Counted from the stretch's first letter, positions 21,963-34,278 are shown. The stretch: DNA of 64,000 nucleotides from Companilactobacillus insicii (GCF_003946015.1 NZ_RHNU01000007.1:1-64000), one strand, 5' to 3'. Notes: generated from the sequence alone by a model not told the origin. Made by a program: numbers and translations.

Positions 21963-22327
21963 TATTTATTTGCCTTCACAACGTCGTAGTCTATAATATT
22001 GACACTATTATCAATAATTTCTTTTGAGTTCTTGAATACTAACAATTGAGTTTTAGGATTTACTTCTAACTTCAAACCATCGTCAATGAAGTCTTCGGCA
22101 CTTTGCTTGTAGTAAATCTTACCAATGTCGCTATCGAGAGTGATTGTATAATCAGACATATCTTCATCGGCGCTTACTGCAATGATTCTAAACTTAGTAA
22201 TCAAAGCGCAGTCACCTTCACCTGAGAAACGGCCTAAACCATCATCTAAGTCTAAGATGATATTCTTACCATCATTGACGTATGATTGCAATTTGTTCTT
22301 TGCTTCGTTTGTAAGTTCAATTTTCAT
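21962..22327 (-). CDS. A-type (HesB/IscA-like) protein, paralogue lacking the C-terminal Cys
   Basis: A 121-aa paralogue of the next gene (ELTNEAKNKLQSYVNDGKNIILDLDDGLG, GEGDCALITKFRIIAV). It keeps the internal Cys but ends without the GGGC tail, so the two may form a heterodimer in which only one supplies the second ligand; this is inference. The ATG at 22327 follows GAGGTG with 8-nt spacing, better than the GTG two codons earlier. Confidence 0.82.
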   Translation of the reverse strand: MKIELTNEAKNKLQSYVNDGKNIILDLDDGLGRFSGEGDCALITKFRIIAVSADEDMSDYTITLDSDIGKIYYKQSAEDFIDDGLKLEVNPKTQLLVFKNSKEIIDNSVNIIDYDVVKANK

Positions 22328-22342
22328 GTACACGCACCTCTA

Positions 22343-23161
22343 CTATCTATATTTGTATTTCGTGGTACTTCCCCAATCGAGTATGCTCAATATAAACAGC
22401 ATGAACACGATAGATATATAACTTAGGAATATACCGTTAAGAATATTATACAGAACATCACGCAGATTGTACTCTATGTTGCTTGCGATGAGATCTTGAA
22501 GAGGATAATACGTCCCAGCTAATAATATTGCCAGTAAAATGGAAGTAACTATACCAACTGTACCAATATGATGGAAGAACATCATGCTGGATCCAACTTT
22601 TGACCATAGTCGTAAGGCTAGTAAAACAAAAACTAAACCTGATATAATCATTGTCAACTTAATAATTTTTTTGAGTGTTTGTAATTCTGACAACATTTGT
22701 TCAATTGGGCCAATGTCATCTTGGATTATTTGATCCATGATCCCTTTATTACTATTAATTGCGGAATCTATCTCTGAATCGAAGTTCAAACCATTAGCTC
22801 TCGTTTGTTTCTTTAAATTATCACCGATGGTCCTTAATATTACATCACCGATAGTTAATTTTGTATCGTCATTATATACATCGTCCACAGACGCACTAAT
22901 AATCTTTTTAATATCTTTTTTGCTCAAATCAGCAGCTGATAAACTACCGACCTCTGAGTAATTATTGACCAATCGTCCGAGTTTTTGATTAGTATAACTG
23001 CGTATCAAAGACACATTAGCATCACTGCTAACGACTCTTTTGACATAATCTCGATTAAATACTGTCGACAAAGTTATTCCTAAAAAGACGATTATCATCA
23101 AACAAATTGATAATAAGACTAATGTGAATCCGTGGCGATTGTATGATAATGATTTACTCAT
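22343..23161 (-). CDS. Integral membrane protein of unknown function
   Basis: A 272-aa protein I do not recognise. One N-terminal helix (residues 12-35) is followed by an extracytoplasmic-looking domain of about 125 residues rich in Asp, Asn and Ser, then three C-terminal helices (about 168-190, 200-220, 238-265) and a basic end (TKYKYR). It lies 6 bp downstream of the HAD phosphatase and 15 bp upstream of the Fe-S pair, so the four genes probably form one transcript. Nothing in the sequence points to a catalytic activity. Confidence 0.7.
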   Translation of the reverse strand: MSKSLSYNRHGFTLVLLSICLMIIVFLGITLSTVFNRDYVKRVVSSDANVSLIRSYTNQKLGRLVNNYSEVGSLSAADLSKKDIKKIISASVDDVYNDDTKLTIGDVILRTIGDNLKKQTRANGLNFDSEIDSAINSNKGIMDQIIQDDIGPIEQMLSELQTLKKIIKLTMIISGLVFVLLALRLWSKVGSSMMFFHHIGTVGIVTSILLAILLAGTYYPLQDLIASNIEYNLRDVLYNILNGIFLSYISIVFMLFILSILDWGSTTKYKYR

Positions 23162-23167
23162 GATTGA

Positions 23168-23830
23168 CTACTTCTCCATAGCTAGTTTTGCAATGTCTTG
23201 TGGTTTATTCACAATCCATTCAGAATGAGCCTTGCTTAGCTCATCCTGCGTACCAAAACCATAAGTTACACCAATGGCTTTGAGATTATTCTTGTGTGCC
23301 CCCACTACGTCACTGCTACGGTCCCCAACCATAACTAAGTTGTCAGAGTTCAAATCTACTGACGTTTTGTTGATACCATATGCTATCACGTCTTCTTTTA
23401 GAGAGCGAGTTTGTTCATCATCGCTAGCTCCAAAGACATGTCTAATATATGGTTTCAAACCGATTTGATCAATAATTCTTTTAGCAAAGATTTCAGGCTT
23501 TGAAGTAGCGATAAATATTTCCTTATTGCCTTGCTTCAATTCCTTCATCATATCGATAATCCCATCATAGATTTGATATTCTTGCCAACCATCGACATCA
23601 TAATAATCCTTAAAGGTCTTAAATAATTCTTGTGCCTTAGGATCATTGGGTTCTAAATGGTCGTACTTTTTGAATGAAGCATTCAATGTAGGACCGATAT
23701 ACTTACGCAAAGTATCGTCGTCATGTGGAACGTATCCATAAACTGTCTTATACATATACTTCAAACTCTTCATAATTCCCTTTTCGGAATTAATAATAGT
23801 TCCGTCTAAATCGAAAAATAAATTGTTCAA
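23168..23830 (-). CDS. HAD-superfamily phosphatase (phosphoglycolate phosphatase-like)
   Basis: A 220-aa HAD hydrolase: motif I FFDLDGTIINSEKG with both catalytic Asp residues, a helical cap (residues 15-90), motif II in IFIATSKPE and motif IV in MVGDRSSDVVGAHKNNLKAIGV. The cap type and length fit the Gph/PpaX/YjjG group, which acts on small phosphates. TTG start with AAAGGATG upstream. First gene of a likely four-gene operon. Confidence 0.88.
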   Translation of the reverse strand: MNNLFFDLDGTIINSEKGIMKSLKYMYKTVYGYVPHDDDTLRKYIGPTLNASFKKYDHLEPNDPKAQELFKTFKDYYDVDGWQEYQIYDGIIDMMKELKQGNKEIFIATSKPEIFAKRIIDQIGLKPYIRHVFGASDDEQTRSLKEDVIAYGINKTSVDLNSDNLVMVGDRSSDVVGAHKNNLKAIGVTYGFGTQDELSKAHSEWIVNKPQDIAKLAMEK

Positions 23831-23915
23831 ATTAATTTCATCCTTTTATGTTAGTGTTAAATTTAATACGTAGGAACAATTATAACATCTATCAAATATT
23901 GTCGCAGGTGTGTAC

Positions 23916-26255
23916 ATGGTAAAAGTAAAAAGGCCCGAAACATTAACAGATATTAATAGTGGATTGAGCAGCCAACAAGTCCAAAATCAAACGGCTGCCG
24001 GTCTGACTAATATTCAAATGAAAAAATTGTCACGTCCGATACCGAAGATATTAGCTGACAACTTGTTCACATTGTTTAACTTTGTCAATTTAGCAATCGC
24101 TATTTTGATTTTTTGGACTGGTTCATATCGAAACCTGTTCTTCTTAGGACCGGTAGTCGCTAATATCATAATTGGAAGTTATCAGGAAATCCGTTCCAAA
24201 CTTACCGTTGATAAGATAAGTCTTGTGAACGAACAGGATTTCACTGTTATACGTAATGGTAAACAAGTAGATATTCCAATCGATGACTTGGTTGAAGACG
24301 ACATTGTTCTGCTCAAGCGCGGTAATACTATCCCAGCTGATGGTATCATTCGATCCATCAATGGATTGCAGACTAATGAGTCAAGCATTACTGGTGAAGC
24401 TGATACCATTGTTAAATCAGCTGATGATGAAGTCTACTCTGGAAGCTTTGTTGTAGCTGGACAAGCTAAGGTTCAACTGACACAAGTCGGTATGAACAGT
24501 TTTATCTCACAATTGTCCAATGCTGTTGGCAAAGAAAAACGCAAAGTCAGTGTCTTAATGAAGATTATCAACAACATCATTAAGATTCTAACATATACGA
24601 TTATCCCAATTGGACTTCTTTTATTTTTCCGTTCATTTCTTAAGAATGGTGACATTTCAGCTTCGATTCTGGGAACGTCGGCTTCAGTTATCGGAATGAT
24701 TCCTGAAGGTTTAGTCGTTCTAACTTCAATTGCTTTAGCAACTGGTGCTTACAATCTGTCTAAGAAAAACATCCTAGTAAGATCTTTAAGTGCTATTGAG
24801 ACATTAGCTCGTGTTGATACACTTTGCCTGGACAAAACTGGTACCATCACGACTGGTAAATTAACGGTTAAAGATACTTTATCCTATAACAATTACAGTC
24901 AAAATCAAGTTCAAGCAATCGCTACAAAAATTGTCGAAGTTACTCAGGAAACAAACGCCACCGCGCAAGCAATAAAAAAATTAAAAATTGCTAGTTTTGT
25001 AGAAAAATCCACTGAAGTGATTCCCTTCTCATCCGAAACTAAGTATTCAGGCTTCGTTGCTGAAAATGGCTCCAGATACATCATGGGAGCTCCTGAGTTC
25101 ATTATCAAGGATGCCAGTACAACTATAACCGAAATCATAAATACGGCAGCAGAACGCGGATTTAGGGTTATAGCAGTGCTTAAAGAATCAAATGGTACCC
25201 AAACTTTGATAGGATTATTAAAAATTTCAGATGAAGTGAGAAAACAAGCACCAACAACCTTCTCATACTTAAAGAATCAAGGCATCAACCTAAAAATCAT
25301 TTCCGGTGATAACCCTGTTACGGTCGCCAATGTTGCATCACAAGCTGGAATCGATACTGATAATAGTTATATTGATATGAGTACGGTCAAAGAGGGGACC
25401 GACTACAAAGAATTGGTTATGAAATACCGCGTCTTCGGGCGTGTCCGTCCCAACCAAAAAGCCGACTTAATCAAGGCCATGCAAGATAACGGATTGACTA
25501 TCGGGATGACTGGTGATGGTGTCAATGATGTTCTCGCCATGCGTCAATCAGATTGTAGTATTGCCATTGCTGGTGAGAGTGACGCTGCCGAAGCAACCGC
25601 TGACTTCGTATTATTGAATCGTAACTTTGATTCTATGATTTATATGCTTAATGAAGGACGTCGAGTTATTAACAACGTCGAGCGTGTTGCTTCGTTATAC
25701 TTGATCAAGACGATTTATTCAGTTGTTCTATCGATTATGTTCATAATTCTAGGAACTGGCTATCCATTTGAGCCATCACAACTGACACCGGTTAATGCCT
25801 TAACCGTTGGTATTCCAACATTCATTCTAGCGTTGGAGCCAAACTATACGCCACCAGCCGGACGATTCATGCGAAACGTCATGGAGATTGCCTTACCATC
25901 AGCCATCGTGAATATTCTAATGATAAGCATCGTCTACTTCTTAGGTAACTACATAGGATTGAAGTATCATACAACCTCAACCCTATCAGTCTTTGCGATT
26001 GGAATTATTGGCTATTGTGCTCTGATATCGATTAGTAATCCATTGATAATTCGTAAGAAAGTTATGATAGGAATATCGTTTGTGCTATTCTTATTAGCAT
26101 TTATGTTTACTGACAAAGCATTTGGCCTACAAAGTATTTTGATTTGGCAGTACAGTTACATGTACGTTGCTATCTTCTTGATTTCTTGGCCATTGTTTAT
26201 GTTTATGCGTGAAGTATTGGGACGTAGAGTCTTTAGTAAGATTAATTGGAAATGA
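23916..26255 (+). CDS. CtpE-like cation-transporting P-type ATPase
   Basis: The 779-aa P-type ATPase has the A-domain TGE (about residue 160), the phosphorylated Asp in CLDKTGTIT (D306), the hinge TGDGVNDVLAMRQSD, and about ten helices. The TM4 motif is PEGLVVL, followed by KKNILVRSLSAIETLARVD; this is the CtpE pattern and differs from the PEAL of SERCA-like calcium pumps and the CPx of heavy-metal pumps. CtpE in mycobacteria moves calcium, so calcium or another divalent cation is the best guess. ATG at 23916 follows CAGGTG. Own terminator. Confidence 0.88.
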   Translation: MVKVKRPETLTDINSGLSSQQVQNQTAAGLTNIQMKKLSRPIPKILADNLFTLFNFVNLAIAILIFWTGSYRNLFFLGPVVANIIIGSYQEIRSKLTVDKISLVNEQDFTVIRNGKQVDIPIDDLVEDDIVLLKRGNTIPADGIIRSINGLQTNESSITGEADTIVKSADDEVYSGSFVVAGQAKVQLTQVGMNSFISQLSNAVGKEKRKVSVLMKIINNIIKILTYTIIPIGLLLFFRSFLKNGDISASILGTSASVIGMIPEGLVVLTSIALATGAYNLSKKNILVRSLSAIETLARVDTLCLDKTGTITTGKLTVKDTLSYNNYSQNQVQAIATKIVEVTQETNATAQAIKKLKIASFVEKSTEVIPFSSETKYSGFVAENGSRYIMGAPEFIIKDASTTITEIINTAAERGFRVIAVLKESNGTQTLIGLLKISDEVRKQAPTTFSYLKNQGINLKIISGDNPVTVANVASQAGIDTDNSYIDMSTVKEGTDYKELVMKYRVFGRVRPNQKADLIKAMQDNGLTIGMTGDGVNDVLAMRQSDCSIAIAGESDAAEATADFVLLNRNFDSMIYMLNEGRRVINNVERVASLYLIKTIYSVVLSIMFIILGTGYPFEPSQLTPVNALTVGIPTFILALEPNYTPPAGRFMRNVMEIALPSAIVNILMISIVYFLGNYIGLKYHTTSTLSVFAIGIIGYCALISISNPLIIRKKVMIGISFVLFLLAFMFTDKAFGLQSILIWQYSYMYVAIFLISWPLFMFMREVLGRRVFSKINWK

Positions 26256-26287
26256 AAAAAGAGTGACTCGTCGGTCACTCTTTAATT
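26253..26287 (+). terminator. Terminator after the P-type ATPase
   Basis: A stem AGAGTGAC / GTCACTCT with loop TCGTCG, preceded by an A-run and followed by TTTAATTTT. Confidence 0.8.
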
Positions 26288-26302
26288 TTGAGGTGAATTA
26301 CA

Positions 26303-27178
26303 ATGTTACTACAAGAAAAAATTGATGTTACAAATTTTTCTAACAACGAACAAATCGTTGTCGACTTCATAAATCAAAATCAAGAAAATATAAATAGTTA
26401 CTCAACTACACAAATTGCTAAAGAAACTTACACGTCCCCATCCGTATTGATTAGAATAGCTAAAAAACTAGGATTTAATGGATGGTTGGAATTAAAAAAA
26501 GCTTACGTAGAAGAATTAACATATCTACATAGGCATTTTAAAAATATTGATGCTAATCTTCCATTCTCAAAAGAAGATTCTTTGATAAGCATTTCCAACA
26601 AACTTGCACAATTAAAAATTGAAAGTATACAAGATACATTATCACTTGTAGATTCCCCAAATCTATCACAAGCAATAAAGCTACTGGATCAGTCAAAGAA
26701 AATTGAAGTTTTTGGATTATCGAACATAATCTTTTTAGCTGAAGAATTCGTACATAAGATGCGACATCTTGGCTCTAACACAGAAATATTTCCAATCCAA
26801 AACATCATGTTTCAAGAAGCAGCAATGATGGGCTCACAAGATTGTGCCATTTTTATTTCTTATTCTGGTGAATCAGATCCATTATTTACTGTTACTGACA
26901 TATTGAAACAAAATCATGTTCCAATAATTGCTATTACAAGTATTGGTGACAATCGACTTTCCAAATTATCAGACGTATCATTGCGAGTCACGACACGAGA
27001 ACATTCATATACAAAAATTGCAGGATTCTCATCATTAGAATCAATTTCGTTAATTTTAGATATTCTATATTCAGGATATTTTGCAAAGAACTTTAATAAT
27101 AACTATGATTTCAAAATTGGATTATCTAAAAAAACTGAATTCAGAAATATAGATAATCACATTATTCAGGACGATTAA
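26303..27178 (+). CDS. MurR/RpiR-family transcriptional regulator
   Basis: A 291-aa regulator with an N-terminal HTH_6 domain (residues 1-77: FSNNEQIVVDFINQNQENINSYSTTQIAKETYTSPSVLIRIAKKLGFNGW) and a C-terminal SIS sugar-phosphate-binding domain (about 115-260: KKIEVFGLSNIIFLAEEFVHKMRHLG, FISYSGESDP). These proteins sense phosphosugars. No sugar-catabolic operon is next to it, so its target is not visible here. Its last 17 bp overlap the convergent epimerase gene. Confidence 0.9.
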   Translation: MLLQEKIDVTNFSNNEQIVVDFINQNQENINSYSTTQIAKETYTSPSVLIRIAKKLGFNGWLELKKAYVEELTYLHRHFKNIDANLPFSKEDSLISISNKLAQLKIESIQDTLSLVDSPNLSQAIKLLDQSKKIEVFGLSNIIFLAEEFVHKMRHLGSNTEIFPIQNIMFQEAAMMGSQDCAIFISYSGESDPLFTVTDILKQNHVPIIAITSIGDNRLSKLSDVSLRVTTREHSYTKIAGFSSLESISLILDILYSGYFAKNFNNNYDFKIGLSKKTEFRNIDNHIIQDD

Positions 27179-28121
27179 TTATTCCTCTATCAATATAACT
27201 TTGAACCGCTTCTTCAACAGTTTCCAATGGCGTATGGTTGGGTGAATATTCCAGCAATTTTTTTGCATTATCAATACTGTATTGTCCACTTCTAGCAATA
27301 TGGTAATACGTGTGTTCTACCTCTGCATCATTATCAATGTATTCTGACCATTCTTTCCAAGGTAAGAAGTCAATATCTGGTGTCTGGCCAAAGAACCTAT
27401 ACATTGCCGATGCATATCCATACAGTGTCCATGAAGTTTCTGCCACTGCATGGAATGATTCACCAATTGCTTGATTACGATGCTGGATAGCTCGAACAAA
27501 CATTTGAGCTACATCATCAGCATGAACATGATGAAGTGTCTCCATACCAAGGTTAGGTAGATAAATTTTCTTTCCGTCAGCAATCCGCTGAAACACATCG
27601 GTATTATTGTTACCTAGTGGATTAATAATTGTCCAACCCGGACCAGAAATCTGACCAGGCATAATAATTGTTGCCGGGAATCCATTCTTACGGTACTCAT
27701 CTTTTAAGAATAACTCACCTGCATACTTGTTTTTACCATACTCATCTAAAGGGTGCTTAACGCAATTAGGGTCCGCTGGCAAAGCCTCTGCACGTCCATG
27801 TGCCCATACTGAAGAGCAGAATAAGTAGTGAGTTAAGTTGGTGCCTTTTAGGGCAGCAACTATTTTTTTAGTATCTTCAATTTTAAAACTAATTAAGTCG
27901 ATAACGATATCCGCATTAACTTCAGCAACCCTTTGAGCAAAGTCTGTATCCTTAACACGATCCAAATGCAAGTGTTTAACATGTTGCCAAGCACTGTCAC
28001 TTTTTGTATAGGGTTCATGGTTACCACGACTTACCGCAATAACTTCATTTCCCAATTTAACCAATTTAGGGACTAAATATGATCCTATATGACCACATCC
28101 GCCTAACACGATAATTTTCAT
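27162..28121 (-). CDS. NAD-dependent epimerase/dehydratase-family protein
   Basis: The 319-aa extended-SDR-like protein has the Rossmann motif VLGGCGHIGSYLVPKL, an active-site-like DEYGKNKYAGE with the YxxxK pair, and a C-terminal substrate domain (WKEWSEYIDNDAEVEHTYYHIARSGQYSIDNAKKLLEYSPNHTP). A sugar nucleotide or related substrate is likely but unassigned. AAGGAGG precedes the ATG. Convergent with the RpiR regulator; functional linkage is not shown. Confidence 0.87.
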   Translation of the reverse strand: MKIIVLGGCGHIGSYLVPKLVKLGNEVIAVSRGNHEPYTKSDSAWQHVKHLHLDRVKDTDFAQRVAEVNADIVIDLISFKIEDTKKIVAALKGTNLTHYLFCSSVWAHGRAEALPADPNCVKHPLDEYGKNKYAGELFLKDEYRKNGFPATIIMPGQISGPGWTIINPLGNNNTDVFQRIADGKKIYLPNLGMETLHHVHADDVAQMFVRAIQHRNQAIGESFHAVAETSWTLYGYASAMYRFFGQTPDIDFLPWKEWSEYIDNDAEVEHTYYHIARSGQYSIDNAKKLLEYSPNHTPLETVEEAVQSYIDRGIINRPE

Positions 28122-28239
28122 AAATTAAATCCTCCTTGAACGTGAAAATATATTATCACTTATAATGGACATATGATTTACTATTAGAAGGATTAGAAAA
28201 GCTTTTACAAAAAAAGGCTTATTTTCGTTATTAATTGTA

Positions 28240-28276
28240 AAAAAAACAATAGTGACCACTTGGTCGCTATTGTTGA
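28240..28276 (-). terminator. Terminator of the HicB-like gene
   Basis: An 11-bp stem with one G-U pair (CAATAGTGACC / GGTCGCTATTG) with a T-run on the minus strand, directly after the stop at 28283. The 160-bp stretch 28122-28282 holds nothing else recognisable and in particular no HicA toxin gene. Confidence 0.82.
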
Positions 28277-28282
28277 TTGTAC

Positions 28283-28789
28283 CTATTTAGCATTTAATTT
28301 ATTTTTAAGAGCTTCTATTAGTATCTCCGATAAATCAATATTCCTTTCTTCTGCCATCATTGCAAGTTCAGAAGATATTGTTGTATTTATATTTACCATT
28401 GGTACTCTAACATTTTTCGATATCTCATTAAGATCAGCACTTACAAAAGTAACTGCACAATCAGGATTCTCATTCTCTATAGTTTTTAGATCAGATGGCA
28501 CCGGTAATTCTTCTCTGTCGTATAACATCAATCCCATAGCTTCTGATGCCATATATACCGCTTCTGCCAAACCTGTTCCTTCACTAATTGCCCCAGGGAC
28601 ATCTGGAAATGTCACAGTATAAATATTTTTACTATTATCTCTGTCATCCAAAATTGCTGGATACGCAACTATTCTACGCTCATCATTATTTAAATCTTCC
28701 CACCATTCATCTACTGTACTATATTTTTTCAAATCAGATCTAAATGAATCTTTTCTCGCCTGTTCATTTTTCTTCTCTTGATTATCCAT
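28283..28789 (-). CDS. HicB-like protein without an adjacent HicA toxin
   Basis: A 168-aa protein. After a charged start, residues about 45-105 are a HicB fold (RRIVAYPAILDDRDN, YTVTFPDVPGAISEGTGLAEAVYMASEAMGLMLYDREELPVPS), and residues about 130-168 look like a ribbon-helix-helix DNA-binding tail (VRVPMVNINTTISSELAMMAEERNIDLSEILIEALKNKL). HicB normally neutralises HicA, a 60-aa RNase encoded next to it; none is found on either side. The start at 28789 follows GAGGATG. It is probably a stand-alone regulator or an orphan antitoxin. Confidence 0.85.
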   Translation of the reverse strand: MDNQEKKNEQARKDSFRSDLKKYSTVDEWWEDLNNDERRIVAYPAILDDRDNSKNIYTVTFPDVPGAISEGTGLAEAVYMASEAMGLMLYDREELPVPSDLKTIENENPDCAVTFVSADLNEISKNVRVPMVNINTTISSELAMMAEERNIDLSEILIEALKNKLNAK

Positions 28790-28860
28790 ATTTAGACATC
28801 CTCTTTTTTTATGTGGTAGTGATGCAGTGATAGTGTATCTGATATGGAGTTTTTTTAATA

Positions 28861-28898
28861 GCAAAAGGACCACGAACATTTTGAGTTCGTGGTCCTTG
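28861..28898 (-). terminator. Terminator-like hairpin downstream of sufB
   Basis: A perfect 12-bp stem (AAGGACCACGAA / TTCGTGGTCCTT) about 95 bp past the 119-bp element that follows sufB. The T-run on the minus strand is short, so termination strength is uncertain. Confidence 0.6.
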
Positions 28899-28943
28899 CT
28901 TCATGATGGAGGATTTATTGATTTTTATTTTTATATATTTTTT

Positions 28944-28960
28944 GAAACGAGTTCCGAAAG
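28944..28960 (-). repeat. Partial duplicate of the distal arm of the 119-bp element
   Basis: The 17-bp sequence GAAACGAGTTCCGAAAG occurs here and again at 28994-29010, exactly 50 bp later, where it is the distal end of copy 3. It looks like a truncated second element or a tandem arm duplication. Confidence 0.7.
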
Positions 28961-28993
28961 GGCAAACCTCTGCGCATTTTTGCGGCAAATACT

Positions 28994-29112
28994 GAAACGA
29001 GTTCCGAAAGACAAATGCCTCCGCTTAGCTACGCTTAAGAAAGGATGCACAAACCGCATCAATTCTTAAGCTAGGCTATGCTCAGCATTTACCCGTCTTT
29101 CTCCACTCTCTA
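28994..29112 (-). repeat. 119-bp structured 3' element, copy 3 (after sufB)
   Basis: It begins in the TAG stop of sufB. The arms are GAAAGAC / GTCTTTC and AAATGC / GCATTT, different in sequence from copies 1 and 2 but again complementary; then GCTTAAG / CTTAAGC and an apical GATGC / GCATC. The paired changes on both arms are covariation. Confidence 0.87.
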
Positions 29113-30552
29113 TCCGACGGTTCCTTCCATCTCATAACTAATCAAACGGTTTAATTCAACGGCATATTCCATTGGTAATTCCTTCGTAAATGGTTCCACA
29201 AATCCCATAATAATCATTTCTGTGGCCTTTGCTTCACTTAATCCACGAGACATTAGGTAATACAATTGTTCCTCTGAAACTTTCGAAACTTTGGCCTCAT
29301 GCTCCATCGAAACATTACCATTCAAAATTTCATTATATGGAACAGTATCAGAACTGGAATCTTCATCCATAATGATAGTGTCACATTCAACGTGAGCCTT
29401 TGATCCATCAGAGTTTCTTTCGAATCTAACGGTACCACGATAATCAACCGCACCACCGTCTTTTGAAATCGACTTCGAAACAATTGATGAAGATGTATTC
29501 TTAGCATTGTGAATCATACGTGCACCAGCATCCTGATCGACACCTTTTCCGGCAACAGCAATTGATAACATTGTACCTTTAGCACCTTCACCATCAAGGT
29601 AAACACTAGGATACTTCATTGTGATCTTAGAACCTAAGTTACCATCGACCCATTCAACTGTAGCGTTCTCCATAGCTTGGGCACGTTTTGTCTCAAGACT
29701 GTAAACATTGTTCGACCAATTTTGAATAGTCGTATAACGCACGTAAGCATCCTTTTGAGAGAAGACTTCAACAACAGCTGCATGCAAACTGTCACTTTGA
29801 TAGTTTGGAGCTGTACATCCCTCAACATATTGAATACTTGCACCTTCATCAACAATGATCAAAGTACGTTCGAATTGTCCACTATTTTCAGCGTTCAATC
29901 TGAAGTATGACTGGATAGGAATATCCAAGTGAACACCCTTTGGAACATAGATGAATGATCCACCAGACCAAACAGCACCGTTCAAGGCCGCAAACTTATT
30001 GTCATTAGGATGTACTAATTTACCGAACCACTTTCTGAATAACTCTGGATATTCACGCAAAGCAGTATCAGTATCAGTAAAGATAATGCCAAACTTAGCG
30101 AATTCATCACGCATATTGTGATAAACAACTTCTGACTCATATTGTGCTGACGAACCAGCCAAGTATTGACGCTCGGCTTGAGGAACACCTAATCGATCAA
30201 ACGTGTTCTTCAATTCTTCTGGAACATCGTCCCAATCACGATACTTCTTATCAGTTGCCTTTTGATAGTAAAGCATATTCTTCAAATCAAGTCCTGAAAG
30301 ATCTGGTCCGAAGGCAGGCATTGGCATTTTTTTGTAAATTTCATAACTCTTAAGGCGAAAATCAAGCATCCATTGAGGTTCGTTCTTTTCCTTAGAAATA
30401 GCACGAACAACTTCCTCAGTTAAGCCTCTACCAGTTGAGAAAACTGGTTCAACATCATCATGGAAGCCAAAATCGTAATCATCATTCAAACCAAGGTCCT
30501 TAACTGATGATACGGCCTCTTCATTATTCTTAGTATTTTCTGTTTCTGGCAT
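29110..30552 (-). CDS. sufB: Fe-S cluster scaffold subunit SufB
   Basis: A 480-aa SufB. The family core is intact ([56 protein letters not shown], then [10 protein letters not shown] and ALDxG-like turns to [22 protein letters not shown]). SufB forms the SufBC2D complex on which new clusters are built from SufU-delivered sulfur. The ATG at 30552 has AGGAAG eight nt upstream. Last gene of sufCDSUB, 19 bp after sufU. Its stop codon is the first triplet of the third 119-bp element. Confidence 0.95.
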   Translation of the reverse strand: MPETENTKNNEEAVSSVKDLGLNDDYDFGFHDDVEPVFSTGRGLTEEVVRAISKEKNEPQWMLDFRLKSYEIYKKMPMPAFGPDLSGLDLKNMLYYQKATDKKYRDWDDVPEELKNTFDRLGVPQAERQYLAGSSAQYESEVVYHNMRDEFAKFGIIFTDTDTALREYPELFRKWFGKLVHPNDNKFAALNGAVWSGGSFIYVPKGVHLDIPIQSYFRLNAENSGQFERTLIIVDEGASIQYVEGCTAPNYQSDSLHAAVVEVFSQKDAYVRYTTIQNWSNNVYSLETKRAQAMENATVEWVDGNLGSKITMKYPSVYLDGEGAKGTMLSIAVAGKGVDQDAGARMIHNAKNTSSSIVSKSISKDGGAVDYRGTVRFERNSDGSKAHVECDTIIMDEDSSSDTVPYNEILNGNVSMEHEAKVSKVSEEQLYYLMSRGLSEAKATEMIIMGFVEPFTKELPMEYAVELNRLISYEMEGTVG

Positions 30553-30571
30553 ATTTTTCACTTCCTATGAT

Positions 30572-33471
<2,900 letters not shown>

Positions 33472-33483
33472 ATTCAATTCCTC

Positions 33484-34278
33484 CTATATTTCATCTGTCA
33501 ATTTAACATCAAGATTTAAGTCGTCACGAATTCCTGCATAACCTTCATCTTCTAGTTTCTTAGCAAGATCAGGTCCACCACTCTTAACGATACGTCCATC
33601 CATCATGATGTGTACTTGGTCAGGTACGATGTAATTCAATAGACGTTGATAGTGAGTAATGATAAGTGACCCAAAGTTGTCTCCACGCATTGAATTGACA
33701 CCACGTGAAACGACCTTCAAGGCATCAATATCAAGTCCAGAGTCAATTTCATCCAAAATAGCAAACTTAGGTTGAATCATAAGTAGTTGCAAGATTTCAT
33801 TACGTTTCTTTTCACCACCAGAAAAGCCTTCATTTAGATATCGACCTGACATTTCATCTGTCATATCCAAAATATCTTGTTTTTCATCCAACATCTTGAT
33901 AAATTTTCTAACTGGAATTTGGTCATCTGGATCACGACGTGCATTGATAGCAGCACGCATGAATTCAATATTTGTAACACCAGGAATTTCAGCTGGATAT
34001 TGCATTGCTAAGAACAATCCGGCACGAGCACGTTCATCAACGGGCATATCCAAGATACTCTTGCCATCAAGTAATACATCCCCTTGAGTTACTTTGTAGG
34101 CAGAGTTACCCATGATGGCAGCTGATAATGTTGACTTACCAGTTCCGTTAGGACCCATGATAGCGTGGATCTCACCAGTACTCATTTTTAAATTAACGCC
34201 TTTTAGAATTTCTTGGCCTTTACCATTCTCTTCATCTGTAACTGAAACATGTAGATCTTTGACTTCTAATGTAGACAT
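33484..34278 (-). CDS. sufC: Fe-S assembly ATPase SufC
   Basis: A 264-aa ABC-type ATPase: Walker A GPNGTGKST, signature LNEGFSGGEKKR, Walker B KFAILDEIDSGLD and the H-loop ITHYQRLL. SufC binds SufB and SufD and drives conformational change during cluster assembly. First gene of the operon; ATG after GGAGG. The upstream region has a TATAAT at 34305-34310 and a palindrome at 34320-34338. Confidence 0.96.
   Translation of the reverse strand: MSTLEVKDLHVSVTDEENGKGQEILKGVNLKMSTGEIHAIMGPNGTGKSTLSAAIMGNSAYKVTQGDVLLDGKSILDMPVDERARAGLFLAMQYPAEIPGVTNIEFMRAAINARRDPDDQIPVRKFIKMLDEKQDILDMTDEMSGRYLNEGFSGGEKKRNEILQLLMIQPKFAILDEIDSGLDIDALKVVSRGVNSMRGDNFGSLIITHYQRLLNYIVPDQVHIMMDGRIVKSGGPDLAKKLEDEGYAGIRDDLNLDVKLTDEI

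Noticed and set aside
26303-28121. RpiR regulator controlling the neighbouring epimerase
   Set aside because: The two genes are convergent with a 17-bp overlap, so they do not share a promoter; no binding site for the regulator was identified.
28990-29115. T-box or another tRNA-sensing riboswitch, suggested by the AGAGTGG start of the 119-bp element
   Set aside because: The elements lie after genes, not before amino-acid genes, and no T-box core (UGGN'CC bulge with antiterminator) can be found.
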